Positions 36,422-44,898 of a stretch of 64,000 bases of DNA are shown here, piece after piece (the stretch's first letter is position 1; every line of letters begins with the position of its first letter). The notes beneath the pieces are model-generated. The model saw nothing but the letters and a program-made list of their open reading frames with translations. It did no database searches and was not told the origin of the DNA. The position numbers were made by a program, and so were the translations under genes. Source of the DNA: Candidatus Melainabacteria bacterium (GTDB lineage: Bacteria > Cyanobacteriota > Vampirovibrionia > Obscuribacterales > Obscuribacteraceae); assembly GCA_027451745.1 (NCBI GenBank), contig DAIDIP010000001.1, forward strand, positions 217,393 through 281,392, in the 5' to 3' direction.

Positions 36422-36922
36422 TCAGCGTGAAGCGTTATTGGTGCCAACTCCTCTCAAGGCATCATGACTGTATAATTGAGCTCCATAATTTTGACTCAAC
36501 TTATTATCTAAAAGATCTGCCACATAGGCAGCATTCCAGACTAATTCATCCATTTCTTCCTGAGAAAGACCAAGTGTGGGTCTTTGAGTTACTACCAGAA
36601 CTAAATCGTTATAAACAGATAGTGCACAAGAACTTAGATCATTATTTAATTCCAAAAGATGACGGTAAAATTCTTCGCGATTATTTTGCGGAACATATAC
36701 TAGTGGACTCGAAATCCGTAAAACAGTGCCTAGTTCTTCATTACCGGCTTGAACAATAATATAAACTTCAGCGCTGCCCTCTTTAATCCACCAACCATGT
36801 TCATTTGAGCCAGGCAATCGAAATTTATCAGAATCGAGTCCCCGATGCCTAAAATAAGTCTCAACCATATGTACGGCTTCATTAAGCCTGCCGTTACTAA
36901 CTTTATTGTGTCCAAATATCAT
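36422..36922 (-). CDS. YbjN-domain protein
   Basis: A 166-residue soluble protein with the YbjN (type III secretion chaperone-like) fold. Visible landmarks are an N-terminal helix (NEAVHMVETYFRHRGL), alternating beta strands (SAEVYIIVQAG, GTVLRISSPLVYVP), the helix FYRHLLELNNDLSSCALSVYND and a last helix with EEMDELVWNAAYVADLL. The family occurs widely in cyanobacteria and other bacteria; E. coli YbjN affects motility and stress but the biochemical role is unclear. It heads a probable operon with the phosphatase and RNase D genes. A large nested hairpin lies 53 bases upstream. Confidence 0.75.
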   Translation of the reverse strand: MIFGHNKVSNGRLNEAVHMVETYFRHRGLDSDKFRLPGSNEHGWWIKEGSAEVYIIVQAGNEELGTVLRISSPLVYVPQNNREEFYRHLLELNNDLSSCALSVYNDLVLVVTQRPTLGLSQEEMDELVWNAAYVADLLDNKLSQNYGAQLYSHDALRGVGTNNASR

Positions 36923-36974
36923 TAGAATTAAAAGCTTTGTATTTTGACTCTGGATGAGCCAAGTCAGGGAATAA

Positions 36975-37033
36975 TGCCAAGATAGCCAGAACAGTATAGC
37001 CGAATAACTGTTCTTTTCGCCATTATCTTGGCA
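36975..37033. repeat. Nested inverted repeat (long imperfect hairpin)
   Basis: Two arm pairs are nested. The outer pair is TGCCAAGATA (36975-36984) and TATCTTGGCA (37024-37033). The inner pair is AGAACAGT (36988-36995) and ACTGTTCT (37007-37014), with an 11-base loop. As RNA this would be a strong stem in the leader of the YbjN gene on the minus strand. It has no T-run on the plus side and may be an intergenic palindromic repeat. Confidence 0.65.
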
Positions 37034-37070
37034 ATGTAAGTACGGTCCAAGAATTATATAGCCCTTTCCT

Positions 37071-37120
37071 TAATATAGTTAATATTAGAGGAGCATTGTT
37101 ATAATGACCCCTAGTATAAT
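37071..37120 (+). promoter_or_regulatory. Tandem -10 elements upstream of tRNA-Asn
   Basis: Two TATAAT hexamers (37100-37105 and 37115-37120) precede the tRNA. The nearer one ends 18 bases before the mature 5' end, fitting a short leader. No strong -35 is seen at 17 bases from either. Just upstream is an inverted repeat TAATAT-agtta-ATATTA (37071-37087), similar to the palindrome at 54.1 kb. Confidence 0.5.
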
Positions 37121-37138
37121 GCTGACAAGCAACGTTAT

Positions 37139-37213
37139 TCCCGAGTAGCGCAGCGGTAGCGCAGGTGACTGTTAATCACTTGGTCGTAGGTTCGAATCCT
37201 ACCTCGGGAGCCA
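37139..37213 (+). tRNA. tRNA-Asn (anticodon GTT)
   Basis: Complete cloverleaf with encoded CCA. The acceptor arms are TCCCGAG and CTCGGGA, the D arm GCGCAGCGGTAGCGC, the anticodon stem GGTGA/TCACT with loop CTGTTAA (anticodon GTT), and the T arm GTAGG-TTCGAAT-CCTAC. The discriminator is G. It stands alone, with an insertion-sequence remnant starting ten bases downstream. Confidence 0.96.
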
Positions 37214-37222
37214 ATTAACTTT

Positions 37223-37354
37223 TGTCCGGCCCGGACACATAGGTAACAGAACGGCCCGAAGAGATGGGTTACATTTTTTGCCATTTAATCAAGGAGGCAA
37301 AAGGGGTATGCCATGGAGGAGAGTTCTGTCATGGACGAACGCATGCGCTTTGTT
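37223..37354 (+). mobile_element. Remnant of the left end of an IS481-family element
   Basis: The fragment starts with TGTCCGG-C-CCGGACA and is more GC-rich than its surroundings. A leader with GGAGG follows, then an open frame at 37308 encoding MPW. After a one-base shift the frame reads EESSVMDERMRFV. This matches the N-terminus of IS481-type transposases (MPWKE.SVMDER.RFVA), with one base missing in the fourth codon. Homology ends near 37354, and AT-rich sequence without transposase coding continues to 37611. A faint relic of the other end may lie near 37490-37515 (GGGTTACC...GTGTCG..ACA). The element is dead. Confidence 0.65.
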
Positions 37355-37620
37355 CTATATCGACAAATTCTTTTGCTTTATTTTCATCCCATTTGTACAT
37401 TGTCCAAGACCTCAGAACTATGCTTCTGAAAATATGCCCCTATAAACACATCCGAGATAATAAATAGGATCTGCTTCCTATCACACCTAAGGGTTACCCG
37501 ATCAGTGTCGAACAAATCACCTAATAAATGTTCTCCGCTACTACTTGCAAGTGAAGCCTTAATTTGAGCGCTGTGAGAGCATTAAATTAACGCCTTGCTC
37601 AAAAGGAGGCATTGAAAAGA

Positions 37621-37971
37621 ATGATAATGACGAGTCCAGGGTTAGCTTACGGAGTAAGACAAGATAATATGTTAAAGATATTTGCAGGAACTAATCAAAA
37701 AATGCGCGCCAATCAAACTAAGGACATGCTCAATCAAGCTATCACTCATTCTATGATTAAAGCAGATGATGCTCTTAGAAAAGAACAATATAAAGAAGCG
37801 CACAAATTTTATAAATATGCTTTGCGCTTGTCAGAAATGCAATTTGGTGACCAAGATTCAATAGTCAAAAATTTACGTCTTTTATTGAAGGGGATAGATG
37901 AGTTTCTTAGTCGAGGTCAAAAGAAACCACAAATGGTCGCAGAGGCTGGTTGGAGGCGATTATCGGAGTAG
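37621..37971 (+). CDS. Hypothetical TPR-like helical protein
   Basis: A 116-residue soluble protein. Residues about 35-95 form paired helices resembling a tetratricopeptide repeat: ITHSMIKADDALRKEQYKEA then HKFYKYALRLSEMQFG, with the A....Y..A...Y..AL pattern. An AGGAGG ribosome-binding site lies 11 bases before the ATG at 37621; an upstream in-frame TTG at 37612 is too close to it. Convergent with the NarL-type regulator with 16 bases between stops. Function unknown; perhaps an adaptor. Confidence 0.6.
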   Translation: MIMTSPGLAYGVRQDNMLKIFAGTNQKMRANQTKDMLNQAITHSMIKADDALRKEQYKEAHKFYKYALRLSEMQFGDQDSIVKNLRLLLKGIDEFLSRGQKKPQMVAEAGWRRLSE

Positions 37972-37987
37972 GGGTCCGAGCCAATAA

Positions 37988-38704
37988 CTATCCTACCCAG
38001 CCAGCGCGAACTGCTTTAAGCGCTGCCTGGGTGCGATCATTTACAGCCAGTTTTTCAAATATATGCCGAACGTGAGTTTTTACAGTATCAAGACTAACAA
38101 CTAAACGTTCTGCAATTTCTTGGTTGCTCATACCGTCAACTATAAGTCGTAAAACTTCGTGTTCTCTAACGGACAACACTTCATAGGGAATGTTTTGATT
38201 TATATTATTCTGTCCTGATTGTCCAGCTGGAGTGATGCAACGAGCCACCAATACCCGAGCAATAGCTGGGTGTAACCAAACACCACCCTCAGCAACAGTT
38301 TTGATAGCTATGTGTAATTGTGAATTGGAGGCTTCCTTAAGACAATAACCGTCAGCTCCAGCGGCAAAAGCCGCCAAAATTTGGTCCGAAGACTCTCTTG
38401 AAGTAAATACTAGTATTTTTATTTGTGGAGCGGCACTTTTAATTTTCCTACTAAGTTCTATACCATCAATGGATGGCAGACCAATGTCCATTAACACAAC
38501 ATCAGGATTGGTGCTAAGTATTTCACCATAAGCAACTTTGCCATCGGCTGCCTCTCCTACCAGTTTGATCTCCGAAAAAGATTCCAAAACCGCCTTAATA
38601 CCAAAACGAGTCACTTCATGATCTTCGGCAATAAAAACGCTAATAACAGTATTAGGATTAGTCGCTACCGGAGTGTTGGGTTGTTCACTATTAAGATTCT
38701 GCAT
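37988..38704 (-). CDS. NarL/LuxR-type response regulator
   Basis: A 238-residue transcription regulator. The receiver domain spans about residues 20-145, with acidic pair in IAEDHE, phosphoacceptor Asp at about 71 in LMDIGLPSIDG, FTSRES and the Lys in YCLKEA. The LuxR-type helix-turn-helix spans about 170-232 (LSVREHEVLRLIVDGMSNQEIAERLVVS... ending TVKTHVRHIFEKL). The ATG at 38704 has AAGG eight bases upstream; a GTG 21 bases earlier is less likely. The sensor kinase gene 81 bases upstream on the same strand is the likely partner. Confidence 0.93.
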   Translation of the reverse strand: MQNLNSEQPNTPVATNPNTVISVFIAEDHEVTRFGIKAVLESFSEIKLVGEAADGKVAYGEILSTNPDVVLMDIGLPSIDGIELSRKIKSAAPQIKILVFTSRESSDQILAAFAAGADGYCLKEASNSQLHIAIKTVAEGGVWLHPAIARVLVARCITPAGQSGQNNINQNIPYEVLSVREHEVLRLIVDGMSNQEIAERLVVSLDTVKTHVRHIFEKLAVNDRTQAALKAVRAGWVG

Positions 38705-38785
38705 TTTTATACCTTGTTCGATCACTATAAACTTGATAATTGCACAGTATATTATTTAAGCTTCAATTTAAACCAAATGGCTATA

Positions 38786-40249
38786 TTAACTAGCTACCAC
38801 AGCATCAGGCTGATAAACAGGAAAATCTAATACAAAGGTTGATCCAGTCGGAGTATTCGGCTTATAGTGAATTGAACCCTGGTGTGAGCGCATAATTTGA
38901 TTACAAAGAAACAATCCTAAACCAGAACTGGCTGATTGCAAATTACCAATTTTGCCTCTGCCAAATGGTCTAAACAATTCATTTTTCACTTCAGCTGGTA
39001 CCCCAGGACCATTATCACTAACGAACAAAGTTACTCTACCATTAATGCTTTCACCTTTTATTTCAATCTTACTTCCAGGGGGCGAATACTTAAAAGCGTT
39101 ACTGAGAAGATTATTGATCAAATAACTTATGGCTTGGATATCAGCTAATACAGGCTTCAAGCCTCCAGCAGTTAACTCGCAAACTATAGTCTGTTTGTTC
39201 AATTGTGCCGTAGGCAACCAGTCTTTCAAACAACTTTCTATAATTGGCAACAAATCTAATTCTTTGAAAAGCAAAACTTCTTCGCCTCGAGTATAGCTAA
39301 ATAATTGAAGTAGGTTTTTTAGAATATGCAAACAGTTATCATTGGCGCGACTAAGGGTTTTAATTGCATCTTCTTGGTGATCGTTGAGAGAACCAAAATT
39401 ATTATTCAGGAAGAGCTCATAAATACGCTGTGAGCCCAGTAGCGGATTTTTTAAATCATGAGCAATAATGCCCATTACTGCATCTCTTTGTCTGGATAAC
39501 TCATATCGATCAGTGATATCCTCAAGCATAAGTACGCCACCCATAAATTCGCCTTGTTCATTTATGATTGGCCAAATAGCTAAATTAGCAATTTTCACCT
39601 TATCAGTTACACGGTCTGGAAATTCTAAGAACTGCTCCTTAACGGCATATGAGCTTCCTTGGTCTAGCGCTTCCAGTAATTCTTTCTTCTGAATACCTAG
39701 AAAAATATCAAATATGCTCTGCCCTTTAATAGCCTCGTAAGATACACCAAAATTAGCTAAAAAAGCTGCATTTGTTTCTGCAATAAGAAATTCTTGGTCA
39801 AAGCGTATAATGCTTCCCGGTGCATGCAGAAACACTTGTCTAGCAATCTGTTGAGCAGCAAATTCAAGTCTTTTGCGCTCAACAGCGTACTTTAAGCAAC
39901 GAATAATAGAGTCCCCACTCACTATCCCTTTAACTAAATAGTCTTGCGCGCCGCGATGCACAACTTCATAAGCTAATTGATTATCATTAATACCAGACAG
40001 TACAACAATAGGAATATCTAAAAAAGCCGAACGCAACCCAGTAAATGTGTCTATTCCCTTGCTATCCGGCAAAGTTAAATCCAACAATACAACTGAATAT
40101 GTATTATTCCATAGAGCCTGTTTAGCTTCATTTAACGAGGATGTGCGCTCTAAAATAAACTGGTCATTTCCCTGAGATTTAAGCACCTCGGCAACATACG
40201 CCGCATCGGCGTTGTTGTCCTCTACTATTAGTACGCGTATTTGATTCAT
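38786..40249 (-). CDS. REC-PAS sensor histidine kinase
   Basis: Soluble 487-residue signalling protein. An N-terminal receiver (about 1-120; Asp at about 55 in LLDLTLPDSKG, Lys in YLVKG) is followed by a PAS domain (about 140-255, opening with PGSIIRFDQEFLI and ending GGVLMLEDITDRYEL). A HisKA domain follows with phosphoacceptor His at about 266 in IIAHDLKNPLLGS, then a HATPase domain with NNLLSNAFKYSPPGS, SDNGPGVP and SSGLGLFL. No membrane segment is seen, so it senses a cytosolic or PAS-bound cue. The receiver placed before the kinase suggests it takes phosphoryl input in a relay. The NarL-type regulator downstream is the probable target. Confidence 0.92.
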   Translation of the reverse strand: MNQIRVLIVEDNNADAAYVAEVLKSQGNDQFILERTSSLNEAKQALWNNTYSVVLLDLTLPDSKGIDTFTGLRSAFLDIPIVVLSGINDNQLAYEVVHRGAQDYLVKGIVSGDSIIRCLKYAVERKRLEFAAQQIARQVFLHAPGSIIRFDQEFLIAETNAAFLANFGVSYEAIKGQSIFDIFLGIQKKELLEALDQGSSYAVKEQFLEFPDRVTDKVKIANLAIWPIINEQGEFMGGVLMLEDITDRYELSRQRDAVMGIIAHDLKNPLLGSQRIYELFLNNNFGSLNDHQEDAIKTLSRANDNCLHILKNLLQLFSYTRGEEVLLFKELDLLPIIESCLKDWLPTAQLNKQTIVCELTAGGLKPVLADIQAISYLINNLLSNAFKYSPPGSKIEIKGESINGRVTLFVSDNGPGVPAEVKNELFRPFGRGKIGNLQSASSGLGLFLCNQIMRSHQGSIHYKPNTPTGSTFVLDFPVYQPDAVVAS

Positions 40250-40592
40250 TCTAAATTAGAACTTTAAGTCGCCCGCTAAATCCATATCTTTTGTACCACT
40301 ATGTCAGCCTCTTCTATCCAGAATGAACCCAGAACGCCAATATTGGCTTTATAAGCGACTCATAATAATAAATTCTCCTAAAGAAACATCCAAAACGGCG
40401 GATAAAAGGTACAGCCAACCACTTTGGAAACTTAATGATCTGAACACTAATAAGCTTGAAGATAGATCAAATAGCTGCTAATGGCTTAAGATACAAAAAC
40501 CTTTTTATGTTCTTCTCAACAAACCAGTTATTATTTAAACAAAAAGTTTTAAATTGAAAAATAGCCAATTATCGCCAACCAAAACCAAACCG
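40250..40592. other. Divergent intergenic region, no gene seen
   Basis: About 340 AT-rich bases separate the divergent sensor kinase and glycosyltransferase genes. They probably hold both promoters. I see no strong -35/-10 pair, no perfect palindrome and no open frame with coding-like composition. Confidence 0.4.
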
Positions 40593-41738
40593 ATGTCGAC
40601 AGACATGAACAGCAACAGACGTCTTAAAATCGCCCTTGTTAGTTGTGGACTAGGTCATATTAATCGAGGAGTAGAGGTATCAACAGCACGCTGGTTTAAA
40701 TCACTCAAAACAAATAAATCGGTAGATGTAAGGTTATTTTGCGGGGGCGAATATCCAGAAGCGACACATATTGATAATATTCCGCGCGACTTACTCCTAA
40801 ATACTGTTTTTGCACCAATATCTTCTCTGAGCAGCCAGCATATCTGGGAGTTTTGTTACGGGGTCGAACAGCTCACTTTTGCTGCTGGACTTGGCTCAAC
40901 ATTATTATCATGGCAGCCAGATATCGTGTGGACCAAAGAAACACCCTTTGCACACACACTAGTGGCTACTCGACCTTTATTTAATCTCAAGTATAAGCTG
41001 ATCTTTTCCAATGGTTGTGGCTTTAAACCAGCAACTTATGCTGGCTTTGATCACATACAACACTTACACCCTAATTCGTTTGAAGAAGCTGTACAATTTG
41101 GCATACCTAAGTCAAAAATGACAGTATTACCCAATTTAATACCCAAACCCAAATCTTATCTTACTAATGAAGAATGCAAAAAACATTTTGGCTATTCTAA
41201 CGATGATTTTATCGTCGTTTGTGTAGCAGCCTGGAATCGTTATCATAAGCGAATTGATTATTTAATTGAAGAAATAGCAAAAATACAAGACAGCCAAGTC
41301 AAATTATTGTTATGTGGTCATCCAGAACCTGATACCGCCGCTTTAAAAGATCTTGCCAAATCTATTCTTCCAGGGCGTGTTCAGTGGCATACCTTACCAG
41401 CAGATGAAGTACCAATTGCTCTAAAGGCTTCCAATGTATTCGTTCTGCCCAGCTTGAATGAGGCTTTTGGTGGGGTAATGATTGAAGCGATTATGCTCGA
41501 AATCCCAGTAATTTCGCACCAAAGTTCTGCCAATCCAAAATTTGCAAATACTACACTACCAAGTTATGACTTAGCTTTACCAGGTAATCTAGCTCAATAC
41601 ATTCAAGATCTAAGACAATCACCTATGTCAGCTGAAGTCCTAAGAGTATTGGCCGATACAGCAGAACAAACTTATGGAGAACAAGCGCTTCATCAGCAAT
41701 TTATCAATATGGCAAAATTAGCACTTCATCCACGTTGA
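40593..41738 (+). CDS. GT4-type glycosyltransferase (group 1)
   Basis: Retaining glycosyltransferase with a GT-B fold, about 381 residues from the ATG at 40593. An N-terminal Rossmann half opens with LKIALVSCGLGHINRGVEVSTARWF (two consecutive segments). The C-terminal group-1 domain (about 195-370) carries FIVVCVAAWNRYHKRIDYLIE, LLLCGHPEP, VFVLPSLNEAFGGVMIEAI (the E....E motif) and a final helical tail. The sugar donor and acceptor are unknown; envelope glycan synthesis is likely given the LPS and GT2 genes nearby. The start is uncertain (TTG 40554, ATG 40593 or 40605), none with a clear ribosome-binding site. The 3' end overlaps the convergent kinase gene by 13 bases. Confidence 0.88.
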   Translation: MSTDMNSNRRLKIALVSCGLGHINRGVEVSTARWFKSLKTNKSVDVRLFCGGEYPEATHIDNIPRDLLLNTVFAPISSLSSQHIWEFCYGVEQLTFAAGLGSTLLSWQPDIVWTKETPFAHTLVATRPLFNLKYKLIFSNGCGFKPATYAGFDHIQHLHPNSFEEAVQFGIPKSKMTVLPNLIPKPKSYLTNEECKKHFGYSNDDFIVVCVAAWNRYHKRIDYLIEEIAKIQDSQVKLLLCGHPEPDTAALKDLAKSILPGRVQWHTLPADEVPIALKASNVFVLPSLNEAFGGVMIEAIMLEIPVISHQSSANPKFANTTLPSYDLALPGNLAQYIQDLRQSPMSAEVLRVLADTAEQTYGEQALHQQFINMAKLALHPR

Positions 41739-42937
41739 GCCAAAATCAATACAAGCAACGATATAATTGTAAGCATAGCAAGCACAATTAAAAGTATCCA
41801 CTTAAACTCAAGTTGAGGTTTTTGCATTTGCACTACAGTCCCCTCAGCTACTTTAGTTAAATCAGTGTTATTTGAAAGCGCTACGCGGCTATCTCGTTGC
41901 ATTAAGTGTCCTAAAGGCATCACGTAAGGAGTATCGCTCATTTGAGAATATATTTTTGCAAGAGCTTGATACATTTCTTCCATAGTTTGAAACCGATTCT
42001 CTGGTTTCTTCTCTAAAGCCTTAAATACAAGCGCTTCTAATTCTGGATCGAACTTCACTCCAAATGATTCCATTGGCGCCGGTTTACTGGCAACGTGCAT
42101 TTGCATGGTGTCAACTATGGTATTACCTACCAGAGGCGGTAATCCAGTTAATGTCTCATAAAACATGGTTCCCATAGAATAAATATCAGAACGCTCATCA
42201 AGTGTTTGCCCTAAACATTGTTCTGGGCTCATATAAATTGGACTACCAAACACCTCTCCTGTTTGAGTAAGATTTTGGGGCATCTTTCCAGATGAAGGTG
42301 TTAATTTGGCAATACCAAAATCAAGGACTTTGACAATATCCTTCCTGCTTTCATCTTCTACCAACATAATATTGCTAGATTTGAGATCGCGATGAATCAC
42401 ACCTTTTTTATGGGCATGAGAAAGAGCATCACATGCCTGCATAAATATCCTAATGGCGCGAACTTGCTCTATTTTTTGTTCACGTTTAATAAGATCAGCA
42501 AGGCTTTCACCTACTAGATAATCCATCACTAAATAGGGCTGTCCGGTAGGCGCAATGCCAAAATCATGAACAGCAATAACATTAGGATGGTCAAGACAAG
42601 CAGCAGCTTGCGCTTCCCGCTGAAAACGTTTTTTACTGGTTTGATCATACATAAGTTGGGCTAAAAGCATTTTGATGGCTCGCTCTTTATCCATAAGGAG
42701 CTGCCTAGATTTATAAACAATACTCATACCACCCCGACCAACTTCAGATAAAATTTCATATCGATCGGCTAAAACAGTACCGATAGGTGTTTCTAACCTA
42801 TTACCAGTGGTCGTGGTTGACTCTGTCTGAAGAACAGTATGATCATGAGAACAAACTTCTTCTGGTCCACTAAAAATCCGTCGACATTTAGGACAGTATT
42901 TTCTTCTGACAGCAATAGCCTTGTTAATTTCGCTCAC
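41726..42937 (-). CDS. Ser/Thr protein kinase with N-terminal zinc knuckle and C-terminal membrane anchor
   Basis: A 403-residue Hanks-type kinase. Residues 15-33 hold a possible zinc knuckle (C..C at 15/18, then Cys29, His31 and His33). The kinase domain runs from about 60 to 330: glycine loop GRGGMS (68-72), Lys89 in AIKML, HRDLKSSN (182-189), DFG (206-208), then GSPIYMSPEQ and SDIYSMG; all catalytic residues are intact. A linker follows and a single membrane helix (about 379-400) ends the protein, so the kinase faces the cytosol from a tail anchor. There is no extracellular sensor domain, unlike PASTA kinases. Substrates are unknown. It is monocistronic. Confidence 0.92.
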   Translation of the reverse strand: MSEINKAIAVRRKYCPKCRRIFSGPEEVCSHDHTVLQTESTTTTGNRLETPIGTVLADRYEILSEVGRGGMSIVYKSRQLLMDKERAIKMLLAQLMYDQTSKKRFQREAQAAACLDHPNVIAVHDFGIAPTGQPYLVMDYLVGESLADLIKREQKIEQVRAIRIFMQACDALSHAHKKGVIHRDLKSSNIMLVEDESRKDIVKVLDFGIAKLTPSSGKMPQNLTQTGEVFGSPIYMSPEQCLGQTLDERSDIYSMGTMFYETLTGLPPLVGNTIVDTMQMHVASKPAPMESFGVKFDPELEALVFKALEKKPENRFQTMEEMYQALAKIYSQMSDTPYVMPLGHLMQRDSRVALSNNTDLTKVAEGTVVQMQKPQLEFKWILLIVLAMLTIISLLVLILAQRG

Positions 42938-43033
42938 GATAAAATGTACCCAAATTACCCAAATCTGTTGAGGTATCTTCTTCCTTTTACCCAGTAAAAC
43001 TAATATTTAGCACATTTAACCTAACAAACACAT

Positions 43034-43363
43034 TTACTTGCAACTAGAACTTTCGACAAATTCAATGGTATTGCCCGCGGGATCGCCTACATAAATCGAT
43101 TGAGTACCATCTCGATGGGTTCTTAAGGCACCATATTTGGCAGCATTTTCTACCTTAAACGCTAAGTGACTAGGATGTTGACTAGGCACTACTAAAGCTA
43201 AATGAATATTGGCAAATTTTATGTATGCCCAACTATCATCTTGGTATTCGACAATACATTTAAACTGTTTTGTGTACCATTCAATAGCTTTTTTGATATT
43301 GTCCACCTGAATGGCAATGTGATCAATTGCATGCAATGCCTGGGTATTCAGCTTTAAGGTCAT
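43034..43363 (-). CDS. VOC-family (glyoxalase-like) protein
   Basis: A small 109-residue vicinal-oxygen-chelate fold protein. It opens with AIDHIAIQVDNIKKAIEWYTKQF, the usual first beta-alpha-beta unit with metal-ligand His. It ends with YVGDPAGNTIEFVE, where the final Glu is the usual second-metal-ligand position. Catalytic role (glyoxalase, dioxygenase or resistance) cannot be assigned. It starts three bases after the photolyase stop codon and is certainly cotranscribed with it. Confidence 0.85.
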   Translation of the reverse strand: MTLKLNTQALHAIDHIAIQVDNIKKAIEWYTKQFKCIVEYQDDSWAYIKFANIHLALVVPSQHPSHLAFKVENAAKYGALRTHRDGTQSIYVGDPAGNTIEFVESSSCK

Positions 43364-43366
43364 TGT

Positions 43367-44860
43367 TTACTCCTTTAATTGCTTTGTTTTTTTCCAGGAT
43401 TCTAAAGCCTTTAGCCGTGCTTTGGCGTGGTTAACAATAGGATATGGGTATGAGCCCCCTAATACTATATTTGCTTTTTTCAAAGTGTCTTCACCTGCCA
43501 ACCAAGGACTATGTATGAATTCTATAGGCAAATCACATAATTCTGGTATAAATCGCTTGATGTAATTACCTTCAGGATCAAACTTTTGTCCCTGTCTTAC
43601 CGGATTAAAAATACGAAAATAAGGAGCAGCATCAGCACCACATCCAGCAGTCCACTGCCAACCTAAAGTATTATTGGCTAAATCCGCATCTATTAGAGTA
43701 TCCCAAAACCACTGAGCCCCGCTTTGCCATGGGATCAAAAGATCTTTTACTAAAAAGGAAGCCACAATCATACGTACTCTATTGTGCATCCAACCATATT
43801 TCCACAGCTGTCTCATTCCAGCATCAACAATTGGGTACCCGGTCCTTCCTTTTTGCCAAGCATCAAGATAAGTCTCATTTGGGCGCCAAGGAAATTTTTT
43901 ATACTGCTCACGTAACGGTTGACCAGCTGTTTCAGGAAAGTGATACAACAAATGATAAGCAAATTCACGCCAGCCAAGTTCTTTCAAATAAGTATCAGCA
44001 CTAGAAATGAACTGTTTGTTCTTCATTCCGACCGTTGCCTGTTTTACTGAATAATAAATTTGACGCGGACTAAGTTGCCCTAGATGTAAATATGGAGATA
44101 AATATGAGACACAATCCAGATCAGGACGGTCCCGCCCCAAAGAATAGTCGCTTAGACTTTTAACAATAAAATGCTTCAGCCTTCTTTTTGCAGCACCAGC
44201 ACTTGTCTGCCAAAATTCTAGAATATGTTTGTCCCAAGGAATTGAAGGTAGCAAAACTAATTCTTCAACTGTCATACTCGATGGCCAACGATCAGGCTTT
44301 AAAAGAAACCGGGGCGCCTTCAGTGGTTCTATTGGCTCACCATATTGGGCACAAGCATGCCAAAAAGCAGTAAATACTTGATAAGGTTTTCCATTTTTTT
44401 GCAAAATTTCCCATGGCTCATAGAGCAAAGATGCATTGAAACTTTTTATTTCTATGGCATTCTTTTTTGTCAATTCTTTTTCGATACCAGCATCTCTACG
44501 GACAGCAAACGGTTCGTACCGACGATTCCAAAACAAAGCTCCTGCGCCCATTTCCTCAATAAGAGAGCTGAGTACGCTTTTACTCTCTCCACTTTTAATG
44601 ATCAAAGAAGATCCCACCGCATTCAATTCTTCTTTTAAAGCTAAAAGTGAGTGATGCAACCAAACTTTACTTGCCTCGCCCGGTCTCCACTCCTGGTCTG
44701 GAGACCAAATATACAAAGGTATTATGGGCGCCTTTCGCGATATAGCTGCCAATATTGCCGGATTATCCTCTAGCCGAAAATCTTGTTGAAACCAGACAAT
44801 AGTTGGTTTTGATACACTATGTTTATCGTTTACTCGAATTCGGTTTTTATTTAAAGTCAT
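43367..44860 (-). CDS. phr: Deoxyribodipyrimidine photolyase
   Basis: Light-driven repair of cyclobutane pyrimidine dimers. The protein has about 497 residues: an N-terminal antenna domain (about 18-150, opening IVWFQQDFRLEDNPAI) and a C-terminal FAD domain (about 215-480). The FAD domain shows LSPYLHLGQLSPRQIYY, ELGWREFAYHLLYHFP, WQKGRTGYPIVDAGMRQLW, MHNRVRMIVASFLVKDLL and DADLANNTLGWQWTAGCG, the FAD/lesion-binding signatures. I use the ATG at 44860 rather than an upstream TTG. It is divergent from the SDR/DUF2867 gene by 38 bases, a pairing seen in many bacteria, and is followed at once by the VOC gene. Confidence 0.95.
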   Translation of the reverse strand: MTLNKNRIRVNDKHSVSKPTIVWFQQDFRLEDNPAILAAISRKAPIIPLYIWSPDQEWRPGEASKVWLHHSLLALKEELNAVGSSLIIKSGESKSVLSSLIEEMGAGALFWNRRYEPFAVRRDAGIEKELTKKNAIEIKSFNASLLYEPWEILQKNGKPYQVFTAFWHACAQYGEPIEPLKAPRFLLKPDRWPSSMTVEELVLLPSIPWDKHILEFWQTSAGAAKRRLKHFIVKSLSDYSLGRDRPDLDCVSYLSPYLHLGQLSPRQIYYSVKQATVGMKNKQFISSADTYLKELGWREFAYHLLYHFPETAGQPLREQYKKFPWRPNETYLDAWQKGRTGYPIVDAGMRQLWKYGWMHNRVRMIVASFLVKDLLIPWQSGAQWFWDTLIDADLANNTLGWQWTAGCGADAAPYFRIFNPVRQGQKFDPEGNYIKRFIPELCDLPIEFIHSPWLAGEDTLKKANIVLGGSYPYPIVNHAKARLKALESWKKTKQLKE

Positions 44861-44898
44861 ATACTTACACAATTTTAGACAGTTTCACTAGCCAATTC

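Noticed and set aside
37264..37467. 67-codon frame across the insertion-sequence remnant
   Set aside because: The transposase similarity lies in the other two frames (37308 and 37313), so this frame is chance.
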